64,000 nt of DNA, from contig NZ_JANHLK010000017.1 in the NCBI RefSeq assembly GCF_028682635.1, forward strand, positions 1 to 64,000, written 5' to 3'. Below are positions 33,946-43,033 of the stretch, piece by piece. The notes under the pieces were generated by a model that had not been told where the DNA came from, searched no databases, and was given only the letters and a program-made list of their open reading frames with translations. The position numbers and the translations under genes were made by a program. Numbering within the stretch: the first letter of the stretch is position 1; every line of letters begins with the position of its first letter. This stretch comes from Pseudomonas putida. Its GTDB lineage: Bacteria; Pseudomonadota; Gammaproteobacteria; Pseudomonadales; Pseudomonadaceae.

Positions 33946-34854
33946 ATGAGCGCTGTAATGATTACCGGTGGTTTGGGCTATGTGGGCAGATACCTGACCA
34001 GGAAGCTCAGCGAGCAAGGCGTCAAGGTGGTGAGTTACAACCGTGACTACTCCGAAGCCAGGTCTGAATTCATGACGCCTGTGCAGGGGGAGTTATTCGA
34101 TATCCCGAGGATTGTCAGGACCATCAAGGAACATGGCGTTGATCGAGTCATTCACACGGCGGCCATGTCCCATCCCGACTTGTCCATCGACCTGCCCATC
34201 ACGACGGTGACGGCGAACATCGATGGCACCATCCATTTGCTTGAAGCCATGCGCCTGGCGGGCATCAAGAAGTTGGTCAACTTTTCTTCGGAAACGGTCT
34301 ATGGACATTACGAAGGAGAGATCAATGAGCAAACACCGACCTACCCAACGACTCCCTACGGCGTCACCAAGATTGCCACCGAGCACTTTGGCCGGGTCTA
34401 CAACGATCTCTATGGCATGGAAGTGATTTCCCTGCGAATCGCCGAAGTGTATGGCCCGGAAAACAAGATGCCCCAGGTGCTCAGGGACATCCTCAAAACC
34501 GTCCACCGTGGTGAAACATTTACCTTGGCTTCGGGCGGCGATCACAGGTTCCACTACATCCACGTGGAAGACGTCGTGCGTGCCGTATTGATGGCGGCCG
34601 AAACCCGGGACCTCAAAGGCGGCGTCTTCAATATTGCCGGTGATCGCTCCTGGACGCTGCATCAAGCCGTTGAAATCATCCGCAAGATCATTCCCCAAGC
34701 GCGTATCGAAGTGGGCGGCGGTTATTGGCACCTCGATCGCCATGGCGAATGGGACCTGAGTGCCGCCGAGCGGGAGTTGGGTTATCGCGCGCAGTGGACG
34801 CTGGAAAAAGGACTCACCCATTATTCCAAGTGGTTGGTCGATCACGAGTATTGA
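33946..34854 (+). CDS. NAD-dependent epimerase/dehydratase (extended SDR)
   Basis: The 302-residue protein has TGGLGYVG (cofactor), SSETVYG and YGVTK (catalytic Tyr and Lys), and a substrate domain with GGDHRFHYIHVEDVV. It resembles UDP-sugar epimerases and uronate dehydrogenases. In an operon with a permease, SDR and carbon-nitrogen/deacetylase hydrolase it is more likely catabolic than envelope related. An AAGGAA ribosome site precedes the ATG. Confidence 0.87.
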   Translation: MSAVMITGGLGYVGRYLTRKLSEQGVKVVSYNRDYSEARSEFMTPVQGELFDIPRIVRTIKEHGVDRVIHTAAMSHPDLSIDLPITTVTANIDGTIHLLEAMRLAGIKKLVNFSSETVYGHYEGEINEQTPTYPTTPYGVTKIATEHFGRVYNDLYGMEVISLRIAEVYGPENKMPQVLRDILKTVHRGETFTLASGGDHRFHYIHVEDVVRAVLMAAETRDLKGGVFNIAGDRSWTLHQAVEIIRKIIPQARIEVGGGYWHLDRHGEWDLSAAERELGYRAQWTLEKGLTHYSKWLVDHEY

Positions 34855-34909
34855 TCGGGCGCTGGGTCGCTGTTGTTGGTGAACGTTCAATACTCACGGG
34901 TGATTACGC

Positions 34910-35803
34910 ATGATTGAAAATCCGATTGTCTGGCCAAACGGTGCACGCTGCGCCGTGGCCTTTACCTTTGATATGGATGCAGACAGCATTCTGCATGTGG
35001 CGCACCCCAAGGATTCCGCGACACGGGTTGCGAGTATTTCGATGCTGCACTACGGCCCTAAAGTGGCGATACCAAGGATCCTGGAAACCTATCGACGCTT
35101 CGAGATCAAGCAGACGTTTTTCATTCCAGCCTGGTGCATCGAGCAATACCCGCAGGCCATCGAGGCGATCGTCGAAGGTGGGCACGAAATTGCCCACCAC
35201 GGCTACATCCATGAGCATCCCAACGAGCTGAGTCGGGAAGAGGAAGCCTATTGGCTCGATCGTGGTTGCGACACCATCAAGCGCTTTACCGGTCAGGCAC
35301 CGCGCGGCTGGCGGGCGCCGCTTTACAACATGTCAGAGCACTCGGCTGACCTGTTGATCGAACGCGGTTTCAGTTATGACGCCTCCTTGATGGGCGATGA
35401 TGTGCCTTATCTGTTGCGCACGGGAGCGGGGGACTTGGTGGAGTTGCCCTCAAGCTGGGCGCTGGATGACTGGCCGCAGTACATGCACAGCATCGACCTG
35501 GATTTCCAGATGCCGATCCAGTCGCCGCAACGCGCCGTCGAGGTGTTCAAGGCCGAGTTCGATGCCGCCTGGGAGTATGGCGCGCTCTTCGTGCCGGTCT
35601 GGCATCCGTTCCTTTCCGGTCGATTGTCACGCTGGCATGAGGTGTCGAAGCTGATCGAATACATGATGGCCAAGGGTGATGTCTGGTTTGCCCGGATGGA
35701 CGAGATCGCCGCGCATGTCCAGCGCAGTGTGGCCACAGGGGCCTATGAACCGCGGATTGACAGGCTGCCTTATTATCAGGGACCGGTTAAGGCCCATCGA
35801 TAA
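34910..35803 (+). CDS. polysaccharide deacetylase-fold hydrolase, PuuE/cyclic-imidase type
   Basis: The 297-residue protein has the NodB/deacetylase fold with metal-binding Asp in TFDMDAD and the His pair in GHEIAHHGYIHEHP, plus RGWRAPLY. Length and motifs match the PuuE allantoinase and the cyclic imide hydrolase of Pseudomonas putida rather than true chitin or peptidoglycan deacetylases; it has no signal peptide and should be cytoplasmic. It therefore probably opens a cyclic amide or imide. It ends the APC-SDR-epimerase unit. Confidence 0.85.
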   Translation: MIENPIVWPNGARCAVAFTFDMDADSILHVAHPKDSATRVASISMLHYGPKVAIPRILETYRRFEIKQTFFIPAWCIEQYPQAIEAIVEGGHEIAHHGYIHEHPNELSREEEAYWLDRGCDTIKRFTGQAPRGWRAPLYNMSEHSADLLIERGFSYDASLMGDDVPYLLRTGAGDLVELPSSWALDDWPQYMHSIDLDFQMPIQSPQRAVEVFKAEFDAAWEYGALFVPVWHPFLSGRLSRWHEVSKLIEYMMAKGDVWFARMDEIAAHVQRSVATGAYEPRIDRLPYYQGPVKAHR

Positions 35804-35813
35804 CAGGGGAGAG

Positions 35814-35835
35814 GCGACCCTCGAGGGAGGGTCGC
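35814..35835. terminator. stem-loop terminator between convergent genes
   Basis: GCGACCCTC and GAGGGTCGC pair perfectly over nine bases with a four-base loop, between the hydrolase stop and the LysR stop. It is followed on the plus strand by TGCTTT, a poor T-run. Confidence 0.65.
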
Positions 35836-35854
35836 TGCTTTGCCTGATCCCCGG

Positions 35855-36745
35855 TCATTGCGGCCACTGCTCAAGCAGTATCGACACGAACTTTTCTGCG
35901 GCCGGGGAGAGTGAAGCGCCCCGTCGATAGACGAGCCCCAACGACCGGTTGACCACGGGGTCGATGAGAGGAACGCTGACCAGTGTTGGATGATCGCCTG
36001 CGGGCATCGCCAGGCTGGGCATCGCCGACACGCCTAGCCCTGCTTCGACCAATCCCAATGACGTGGAAAGATGCTGCACTTCGTAGAACCACTGCGGACG
36101 CCAGCTCAGGCCTGACAGCGCGTGATCCAGCAGCATGCGGTTGCCGCTCAGCCGGCCCACGCCGATCAACCGATAGTCGCCCAGTTCAGACCAACTGACC
36201 GAACTGCGCCCGGCCAACTCATGGTCGCGCCGGCAGGCGAGGACAAAGGGTTCGTTGACCAAGGGCACGAACTCGATGTCGGGGTGCTGGCCGCTCATCA
36301 TGTTGATGCCAAAATCCGCTTCACCGCGCAGCACCGCTTCCAGGCCTTCATTGGCACTCAGGTCGAGCAGGCGAATGCGGATTTTCGGGTAACGTTCGTT
36401 GTAGATGCGGATCACCGAGGGCAGGAAGTAGAACGCCGCGGTGGGGATGCAGGCGAGCGTTACCCGACCGATCTGCCGTTCCGCCAATTCGCGGATATTG
36501 AGAATCGAGTCGTCGAAGTCGTCCAGCAATCGACGTGCCTTGGGCAGGAAATCACGTCCGACGCTGGTCAGGCTGACCTTGCGCGTTGTTCGATCGAGCA
36601 GCGCAGTGCCCAGCCCCTCCTCGAGTTTCTTGATCCGCCGGCTCAAGGCGGGCTGCGACAGATGCAAGGCTTCTGCGGCTTCGTGAAAGCTGCCCAGCTC
36701 AGCGATTTTTACAAAGGACCTGATGTCCTGAAGCTCATATTCCAT
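35855..36745 (-). CDS. LysR-family regulator
   Basis: The 296-residue protein has the LysR HTH (IRSFVKIAELGSFHEAAEALHLSQPALSRRIKKLEEGLG, in pieces, about 8-50) and a periplasmic-binding-like effector domain. It is divergent from the PrpF-transporter unit (36906 onward) with a 160-base gap, and convergent with the APC unit. It probably activates the divergent PrpF/carboxylate-transport genes in response to their substrate. Confidence 0.9.
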   Translation of the reverse strand: MEYELQDIRSFVKIAELGSFHEAAEALHLSQPALSRRIKKLEEGLGTALLDRTTRKVSLTSVGRDFLPKARRLLDDFDDSILNIRELAERQIGRVTLACIPTAAFYFLPSVIRIYNERYPKIRIRLLDLSANEGLEAVLRGEADFGINMMSGQHPDIEFVPLVNEPFVLACRRDHELAGRSSVSWSELGDYRLIGVGRLSGNRMLLDHALSGLSWRPQWFYEVQHLSTSLGLVEAGLGVSAMPSLAMPAGDHPTLVSVPLIDPVVNRSLGLVYRRGASLSPAAEKFVSILLEQWPQ

Positions 36746-36905
36746 GTGCTTGTCTCACCCAAAAGAGGCTTGGCCACGGCCGGAAAGATTCATTCGTGAA
36801 GTGGAATAATAGCGCCAATCTTTGCATTGGAAACACCAGTGCTTCCCTGTCACTCTTGTTTGCAAGACATCAATTAACCCGATTGATCAACAAGAGTGAT
36901 AAGCC

Positions 36906-37988
36906 ATGCAACGTATTCCTTGTGTTCTCATGCGCGGTGGTACCTCCAAGGGCCCGGTATTTCTCGCTTGGGATCTACCGGTCTGCGTTAAAGAGCGCGA
37001 TGAACTGTTGCTCTCGGTGATGGGTTCCGGTCACGAACTGGAGATTGACGGCATCGGCGGCGGCAGCCCGCAGACCAGCAAGGTCGCGATCGTCAGTCCT
37101 TCGTTGCATCCCGAGGCGGACGTCGATTACCTGTTTGTCCAGGTCATGGTGTCCCAGCGTCGGGTCGACACGGCGCCCAACTGCGGCAACATGCTCTGCG
37201 CCGTCGGCCCGTTTGCTATCGAGCAGGGCCTGGTCAAGGCAGCCGGCGACTCCACCCGGGTGCGCATTCGCAACCTCAACACCGGCACCTTCGTCACCTC
37301 CGACGTGCTGACGCCCAACGGCAAAGTCAGCTACGAGGGCGACACGGTCATCGATGGCGTGCCGGGCAGCGCGGCCCCGGTGCAGTTGACCTTCCTCGAT
37401 GCGGCTGGCAGCAAGACCGGCAAGCTTTTCCCCACCGGCAACACCCTGGATGTGTTCGACGGGGTGCCTGTGACCTGCATCGACATGGCCATGCCGATGG
37501 TGATCATCGAGGCCCGTCATCTGCACAAGCGCGGCGATGAAACCCCGGCCGAGCTGGACGCCGACAAGGATTTCCTGCGTCGGCTCGAAGCCTTGCGGTT
37601 GCAGGCGGGAAGGGCGATGGGGCTGGGCGATGTCAGCGACAAGGTCATCCCCAAGCCGGTGCTGGTGTCCCCGGCCAAGGCCGGTGGCACCCTGCAGGTT
37701 CGCTACTTCATGCCCCACAACTGCCATCGCGCGTTGGCCATTACCGGCTCCATCGGCCTGGCGACGGCCTGTGTCAGCGAAGGCAGCGTCGTCGCGCGGA
37801 TGCTCGGCAACAGCGGTGGTCCGCGCCTGCAACAGGTGCGTATCGAGCACCCGAGCGGCGGCATCGATGTGGTGTTGTCCTACATCGGCGACAACGGCCA
37901 GACCATCCGTGCCTCGGTTGTGCGCACCGCGCGACGGCTGTTTTCCGGTTTCGTCTATGCCCCGGCTTCCCAGCGACTCGCCGGGTAG
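36906..37988 (+). CDS. PrpF-family isomerase (4-oxalomesaconate tautomerase / methylaconitate isomerase type)
   Basis: The 360-residue protein has the PrpF signature start RIPCVLMRGGTSKGPVFL, GIGGGSPQTSKVAIV, and NCGNMLCAVGPFAIEQG, with the conserved Cys. Family members move double bonds in unsaturated tricarboxylic acids: GalD for 4-oxalomesaconate in gallate breakdown, PrpF for 2-methylaconitate. Here the neighbours are a DctA-like symporter, a CitMHS transporter and an OprD porin, not gallate or propionate genes, so the substrate is probably an imported tricarboxylate, possibly trans-aconitate. That is inference. Confidence 0.88.
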   Translation: MQRIPCVLMRGGTSKGPVFLAWDLPVCVKERDELLLSVMGSGHELEIDGIGGGSPQTSKVAIVSPSLHPEADVDYLFVQVMVSQRRVDTAPNCGNMLCAVGPFAIEQGLVKAAGDSTRVRIRNLNTGTFVTSDVLTPNGKVSYEGDTVIDGVPGSAAPVQLTFLDAAGSKTGKLFPTGNTLDVFDGVPVTCIDMAMPMVIIEARHLHKRGDETPAELDADKDFLRRLEALRLQAGRAMGLGDVSDKVIPKPVLVSPAKAGGTLQVRYFMPHNCHRALAITGSIGLATACVSEGSVVARMLGNSGGPRLQQVRIEHPSGGIDVVLSYIGDNGQTIRASVVRTARRLFSGFVYAPASQRLAG

Positions 37989-38042
37989 TGATCTGACGCT
38001 GCCTGGGTTTGCATCAGCACAATTCTAAAAATGGGTGATGCC

Positions 38043-39350
38043 ATGAAAATCGTAAAATCGCTCTACTTTCAAATCCTCTGCGCGGTCCTGCTCGGTGTCG
38101 TGGTCGGGCATTTCTGGGGCCAGCAAGCCGTCGCCCTCAAGCCATTGGGGGATGCCTTCATCAAACTGGTGAAGATGATGATTGCCCCGGTGGTGTTCTG
38201 CACCATCGTCACCGGCATTGCCGGGATGAGCGACAAGCGCTCGCTCGGGCGCTTGTTGAGCAAGACCATGCTGCTGTTCCTCGGGCTGACGGTGGTCAGC
38301 CTGATCATCGGCCTGGTGGCGGTCTACCTGTTCAAGCCGGGCGCGGGAATGAACATCGATCCCAGCCAGTTGAGCACCGCAGGGTTGTCCCAGTACATGG
38401 AGTCGGCAGCCAAACTCGGGGTCGTCGAGTTTTTCATGCACATCATCCCCGATACGTTCATCGGTGCGTTCAGCAAAGGCGAAGTGCTGCCGGTGCTGTT
38501 TATCGCAGTGCTGTGCGGGTTTGCCCTGTCATCCCTGGGTGAGCGCGGCAAGCCCGTGCTCGATGTACTGGAAGCCGCATCGCAGATGGTCTTCAAGATT
38601 TTTTCCTACCTGATGCGCTTTGCGCCGATCGGTGCCTTCGGGGCGCTGGCGTTCACGGTCGGACAGTACGGCATCACCTCGCTGGGCTCCCTGGCGAAGT
38701 TGATCATGACCTTGTACATCGCCTGCGCTTTCTTCGTCTTTGTGGTGCTGGGGAGCATTTGTCGCGCCCATGGTTTCAGCCTGTGGAAGTTGCTGCGCTA
38801 CCTGCGCGAAGAGTTCCTGGTGGTGCTGGGCACGTCTTCCACGGAACCGGTGATGCCACGCATGCTGGAAAAGCTCCAGGCGCTGGGGTGCAGGAAGGGT
38901 GTCGTGGGGCTGGTGTTGCCGACGGGGTATTCGTTCAATCTCGATGGCACGGCGATCTACCTGTCGCTGGCGGCGGTCTTCATTGCCCAGGCCTGCAATA
39001 TCGAGCTGAGCCTCACGCAGACCCTGACCATGCTGGCAATCATGCTGCTGTCCTCCAAAGGCGCCGCAGGGGTCACCGGCAGCGGCTTTGTGGCCCTCGC
39101 CTCGACGCTGTCGGTGATCCATGACATTCCGCTGGCGGGCCTGGCCTTGTTGATCGGCATCGATCGTTTCATGTCCGAAGCCCGTGCATTGACCAGCCTG
39201 GCCAGCAATGCCGTGGCGACCGTGGTCATCGCCATCTCCGAGAACGCCTGCGACCGTCAGGTGCTGCTCGATACCCTGGACGGAAAAACCGCGACGCCGC
39301 TGGCCGGGGACCAGGCCTGGGAGCCTGTCGAAGTCGCCCACCGCAGCTGA
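38043..39350 (+). CDS. DctA-like dicarboxylate/cation symporter
   Basis: The 435-residue protein matches the DAACS family: start KSLYFQILCAVLLGVVVGHF, MIAPVVFCTIVTGIAGM, the conserved LVLPTGYSFNLDGTAIY and the SSKGAAGVTGSGF loop that shapes the substrate site. It imports C4-dicarboxylates with Na+ or H+. It lies between the PrpF isomerase and a CitMHS transporter. The start could also be the ATG at 38031. Confidence 0.88.
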   Translation: MKIVKSLYFQILCAVLLGVVVGHFWGQQAVALKPLGDAFIKLVKMMIAPVVFCTIVTGIAGMSDKRSLGRLLSKTMLLFLGLTVVSLIIGLVAVYLFKPGAGMNIDPSQLSTAGLSQYMESAAKLGVVEFFMHIIPDTFIGAFSKGEVLPVLFIAVLCGFALSSLGERGKPVLDVLEAASQMVFKIFSYLMRFAPIGAFGALAFTVGQYGITSLGSLAKLIMTLYIACAFFVFVVLGSICRAHGFSLWKLLRYLREEFLVVLGTSSTEPVMPRMLEKLQALGCRKGVVGLVLPTGYSFNLDGTAIYLSLAAVFIAQACNIELSLTQTLTMLAIMLLSSKGAAGVTGSGFVALASTLSVIHDIPLAGLALLIGIDRFMSEARALTSLASNAVATVVIAISENACDRQVLLDTLDGKTATPLAGDQAWEPVEVAHRS

Positions 39351-39386
39351 CCGCTACCCGCAAAAACCGTTAATCGCCGCCCATTG

Positions 39387-39413
39387 CCGGACGTTGCCGA
39401 TTGCAACGTCTGG
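39387..39413 (+). other. stem-loop between the two carboxylate transporter genes
   Basis: CCGGACGTTGC and GCAACGTCTGG pair over 11 bases (one G-U pair) with a five-base loop. There is no T-run. It may stabilise the upstream transcript or attenuate expression of the CitMHS gene. Confidence 0.55.
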
Positions 39414-39476
39414 TAGTCTCGGGGTCGTTCGCCTGCGCGTCGATCTCGCCATCAATAACAACAAGAGAGATGCCCT

Positions 39477-40781
39477 ATGCTCGCCTTACTCGGCCTGGCC
39501 ATGGTGGTAGTGTTCACCTACCTGATCATGTCCAAACGCTTGTCGCCCATCGTTGCGTTGACCGTTGTGCCGATCGTCTTTGCCTTGATCGGCGGTTTTG
39601 GCGGGTCCACCGGGAAAATGATGCTCGACGGCCTGAAGATGGTCGCGCCGTCGGCCGCGTTGCTGCTGTTCGCGATCCTGTTTTTCGGCTTGATGATCGA
39701 CTCGGGCCTGTTCGACCCGCTGATCCGCAAGATTCTCAAGCGGGTCAACGGCGACCCGATGAAAATCGCCATCGGCACCGCGCTGCTGTCGTTGACGGTC
39801 GCACTGGACGGCGATGGCACGACCACCTACATGATCACCTGCGCGGCGATGCTGCCGTTGTACAAGCGCATCGGCATGAATCCGATGATCCTGGCGACCA
39901 TTGCCATGCTGTCGCTGAGCATCATGAGCGGCTTGAGCCCCTGGGGCGGGCCGGCCACCCGGGCGATTGCCGCGCTGGGGGTGGATGCGGGGGAATATTT
40001 CATCCCGTTGTTGCCGACCATGATCGGCGGCGCCGCCTGGGTGGTCTTCACCGCCTTTCTGCTGGGTCGCGCCGAGCGCAAGCGCATCGGTAACATCCAG
40101 CTGCAGAGCGGCGGTGGTGATTGCTACATCAAGGCCATTCTTGAAGACACACCGCACAAACGCCCGAAGCTGGCCTACGTGAACCTGATGCTGGTGATCG
40201 GCGTGATGATCGCGCTGGTGATGGGCCTGGCCCATTCGGCGATCCTGTTCCTGATCGGTTTTGTCCTGGCGCTGATGATCAACTACCCGCAGCTGGACAT
40301 CCAAAAGGAACGCATCCTCGCCCATTCCGGCAACGCCATGACCGTGGTCCTGCTGGTGTTCGCCGCCGGTGTCTTCGCCGGGATTTTCTCCGGCACGAAA
40401 ATGGTCGATGCCCTGGCCCAGACGCTGGTGGAGTGGATTCCACCGTCCTGGGGCCACCTGTTTCCGCTGGTGGTGGCGATTACCAGCATGCCCTTGACCT
40501 TCGTGTTGTCCAACGATGCCTATTACTTCGGCGTAGTGCCGATTCTCGCCAACGCAGCGGCCGCCTACGGCATCGACCCGGTGGAAATCGCCCGGGCATC
40601 GGTGCTGGGCCAACCGGTGCACCTGATGAGCCCCTTGGTAGCGTCGACCCTGTTGCTGGTGGGCATGGTCGATCGCGATATCGGCGACTTCCAGCGCGCC
40701 ACCGTGAAATGGGCCGTGCTCACCTCCCTGGTGATCACCGCACTGGCCCTGCTGACCGGCGCCTTGACGCTGTTCTCCTGA
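39477..40781 (+). CDS. CitMHS-family citrate/metal:proton symporter
   Basis: The 434-residue protein has about 12 helices and the CitMHS pattern (SALDG-like TVALDGDGTTTYMIT and LSPWGGPATRAIAALG in the substrate region, and LSNDAYYFGVVPIL near the end). CitMHS proteins import citrate, often as a metal complex; related ones take other tricarboxylates. Together with a DctA-like symporter, PrpF isomerase and OprD porin it forms a carboxylate-uptake unit. Confidence 0.9.
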   Translation: MLALLGLAMVVVFTYLIMSKRLSPIVALTVVPIVFALIGGFGGSTGKMMLDGLKMVAPSAALLLFAILFFGLMIDSGLFDPLIRKILKRVNGDPMKIAIGTALLSLTVALDGDGTTTYMITCAAMLPLYKRIGMNPMILATIAMLSLSIMSGLSPWGGPATRAIAALGVDAGEYFIPLLPTMIGGAAWVVFTAFLLGRAERKRIGNIQLQSGGGDCYIKAILEDTPHKRPKLAYVNLMLVIGVMIALVMGLAHSAILFLIGFVLALMINYPQLDIQKERILAHSGNAMTVVLLVFAAGVFAGIFSGTKMVDALAQTLVEWIPPSWGHLFPLVVAITSMPLTFVLSNDAYYFGVVPILANAAAAYGIDPVEIARASVLGQPVHLMSPLVASTLLLVGMVDRDIGDFQRATVKWAVLTSLVITALALLTGALTLFS

Positions 40782-40873
40782 GTTATCCCTGACGCACGGC
40801 TAGACGCCTGTCCACGCGCCGTTCGCCGGCGCGCGGATTCCTGCATCCTGAAAAACAACAAGAGTAGTTCCGC

Positions 40874-42127
40874 ATGACCCATTCTCTGATTGGCAGGGCG
40901 CTTTTACCTCTTCTTGGGGTATTCCCGATTGCCGTGGTTGATGCCAGCGATTTCATCGACGACAGCAAGCTGAAGCTGCAGCTGCGCAATGTCTACTTCA
41001 ACGAAAACTTTCGTGATGAGCATGGCCTGAGTGCCCGTGCGGCCAGCACCGCAAAAAGTGAGCGCACCGAATGGGCGCAGGGCTTCCTTCTGGATTACCA
41101 GTCGGGGTTTACCCCGGGGACAGTGGGTCTGGGTGTTGATGCACTGGGCTTGCTGGGGGTGAAGCTGGATTCGGGGCGAGGGCGCAGCGGTACCGGCCTG
41201 TTGCCGGTGCATGACGATGGCCGCGCCGCCGATGAATTCTCCAGCGCCGGCGCCACGGCGAAGATCAGGCTGGCCAAGAGCACCCTCAAGTACGGGACAC
41301 TGCTGCCGAAGACGCCCGTACTGATCTACAACGATGCACGCCTGTTGCCGCAGACCTATGAGGGCGGCCAGCTGACCAGCACGGATATCGACAACCTGAC
41401 CCTGACCGGCGGACGCCTGGACCGCTTCAAGCAGCGTGATTCCACGGACAGTGTGTCGATCGTGCCTGATGGCTTCTCGGGCGACAGAGGCGGGGACTTC
41501 ACCTACGCCGGCGCCGACTACAAACTCGGCAAGAACACGCGCCTGAGCTACTTCCACGGCGAGCTGGAAGACTTCTATCGCCAGGACTTCGCCGGCATCC
41601 AGCACGATCTGGCGTTAGGTCGCGGGACCCTGACCGGCGACCTGCGCTATTTCAACAGCCATGACGCGGGCCGCGCCTACGCCTCGAAGATTGACAACGA
41701 CATGCTCAGTGCCCTGGTGTCCTACGCGGTGGCAGGCCACACCTTTGGCGGCGGCTATCAAACCCTCAGCGGTGATGCAGGGCTGCCCTACATCAGCGGT
41801 GCCACGGTTTACTCGTTCAGCAACGCCGGTATCGGCAAGTTCATCGAGGAGGACGAGAAAACCTGGATGCTCAGCTACGGGTACGACTTTGCGCCCCTGG
41901 GCGTCCCAGGCCTGACGTTCCTGACCCGATACCTGAAGGGCAACGATGGCAAGTCCGACACCCGGATCAAGGAATCCGAACGTGACACCGAACTGGCCTA
42001 CGTGGTCCAGAGTGGTGCGTTCAAAGGCGTCGGTGTAAAGCTGCGCAACTATGTCTACCGCGCGGACTTCGCACGTGGGCGCGACAGCAACCGGATTTAC
42101 ATCACCTATGACATCGCGCTCTGGTAG
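40874..42127 (+). CDS. OprD-family outer-membrane porin
   Basis: The 417-residue protein has a signal peptide ending near VVDASDFIDDSK and OprD features: LQLRNVYFNENFRDEHG, WAQGFLLDYQSGFTPGTVGLGVDALGLLGVKLD in pieces, the LLPQTYEGGQ loop and a C-terminal Trp. OprD porins that take tricarboxylates (OpdH) exist in Pseudomonas aeruginosa. This one follows the CitMHS gene by 92 bases and is the likely outer-membrane entry for the same substrate. Confidence 0.88.
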   Translation: MTHSLIGRALLPLLGVFPIAVVDASDFIDDSKLKLQLRNVYFNENFRDEHGLSARAASTAKSERTEWAQGFLLDYQSGFTPGTVGLGVDALGLLGVKLDSGRGRSGTGLLPVHDDGRAADEFSSAGATAKIRLAKSTLKYGTLLPKTPVLIYNDARLLPQTYEGGQLTSTDIDNLTLTGGRLDRFKQRDSTDSVSIVPDGFSGDRGGDFTYAGADYKLGKNTRLSYFHGELEDFYRQDFAGIQHDLALGRGTLTGDLRYFNSHDAGRAYASKIDNDMLSALVSYAVAGHTFGGGYQTLSGDAGLPYISGATVYSFSNAGIGKFIEEDEKTWMLSYGYDFAPLGVPGLTFLTRYLKGNDGKSDTRIKESERDTELAYVVQSGAFKGVGVKLRNYVYRADFARGRDSNRIYITYDIALW

Positions 42128-42136
42128 AGCGCACGT

Positions 42137-42168
42137 TGGCAGCCTGGCCTGATTGGACCAGGCTGCCA
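42137..42168. terminator. stem-loop between convergent porin and SYLF genes
   Basis: TGGCAGCCTGG (42137-42147) and CCAGGCTGCCA (42158-42168) form a perfect 11-base stem with a 10-base loop, ten bases after the porin stop. It is symmetrical but has no T-run on either side. Confidence 0.65.
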
Positions 42169-42201
42169 TCACTCGTCCGACGATCCACTGAACTGCCGGT
42201 T

Positions 42202-42762
42202 TTAGCGCTTGATCAGGGAAATCTTCGTACCTTCGATGCTGATCCCGGCCATCAAACCTTGCTGGGAGAAGATGAACGCGTAGGCGTCGTCTTTCAACGT
42301 CGAGCTGGACAGGTTCTTCGAAAGCCCCTCATCCACCACGACCACCGTTGGCCCTACACCGATTTCCCAACCTTTGGTTTCAGTGATGTATTTCACCGCT
42401 TTGTCGGTCATCAGGAAAACCACATAGCCATAGGACTGGGCGCCGGCCTGCAAGCCCCAGGAGCCGCCGACGGAGTTGTAGTAATCCACTGCTGTGTTGC
42501 CTTTCATCAAGACGCCTTCGCCGTAGCTGCCGCCGAACACCAGGCCCGCCTTGATGATTTTCGGGAAGACCAGTATCGCCTTGGCTTGTTTCCCAATGGT
42601 TTCGGCAGCGGGATTGGTCTTGTACAGGGTTTGCAGCGCTTGCTTGGAGTCGGTGGTGAGGTCCTCGGCGGTCGCGGCGCCTGCCGTATTCAGGAAACTG
42701 GCCGAGGCCAATGCGACAACCGCAAGCAAAGCCGTCAGGAACATCCGTATGGATTGAGTCAT
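42202..42762 (-). CDS. YSC84/SYLF-domain lipid-binding protein
   Basis: The 186-residue protein has an N-terminal signal (MTQSIRMFLTALLAVVALASA) and a SYLF domain with KQAKAILVFPKIIKAGLVFGGSYGEGVLM and the GGSWGLQAGAQSYGYVVFLM region. SYLF proteins bind phosphoinositides in eukaryotes; bacterial members are periplasmic or lipid-associated with unknown role. The CGGAG site eight bases before 42762 sets the start. Confidence 0.87.
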   Translation of the reverse strand: MTQSIRMFLTALLAVVALASASFLNTAGAATAEDLTTDSKQALQTLYKTNPAAETIGKQAKAILVFPKIIKAGLVFGGSYGEGVLMKGNTAVDYYNSVGGSWGLQAGAQSYGYVVFLMTDKAVKYITETKGWEIGVGPTVVVVDEGLSKNLSSSTLKDDAYAFIFSQQGLMAGISIEGTKISLIKR

Positions 42763-42911
42763 TTGCGTACTCCGATAAGGGAGCATTGGATGGCAGTAGC
42801 AGTCAGCGCCTACTTGCGGCAGGAACCGAAATCACTGAACGTTATCCGGCGCACCCTGGAATGTGTGGATTTCAAGCGTCGCGGCTGAGTGGAACAAGTG
42901 ATCAGTTGCGA

Positions 42912-42945
42912 TGCCATCACTTGTTGTGACCACTGAGTGATGGCA
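42912..42945. other. long inverted repeat upstream of the SYLF gene
   Basis: TGCCATCACT and AGTGATGGCA form a perfect ten-base stem around a 14-base spacer in the gap between the SYLF gene and the alpha/beta hydrolase (42763-43033). It may be a terminator for the hydrolase gene. I see no convincing gene in the rest of the gap. Confidence 0.5.
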
Positions 42946-43033
42946 GCAGTTCATCACTGCCGTTCGTATTGTCTGTTCCCGGTGGGCGCGCAAGGTGCCG
43001 GTTCATTGCGATCGGGCACCTGCGAAGCGAGCG

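Noticed and set aside
34910..35803. Annotation as a cell-wall or chitin polysaccharide deacetylase
   Set aside because: There is no signal peptide, and the motifs and length fit PuuE/cyclic-imidase proteins with catabolic neighbours.
42136..42888. Plus-strand 250-codon frame over the SYLF gene
   Set aside because: It is antisense to the SYLF gene, which has a signal peptide, domain motifs and ribosome site. The last 30 residues look somewhat protein-like but have no start or context.
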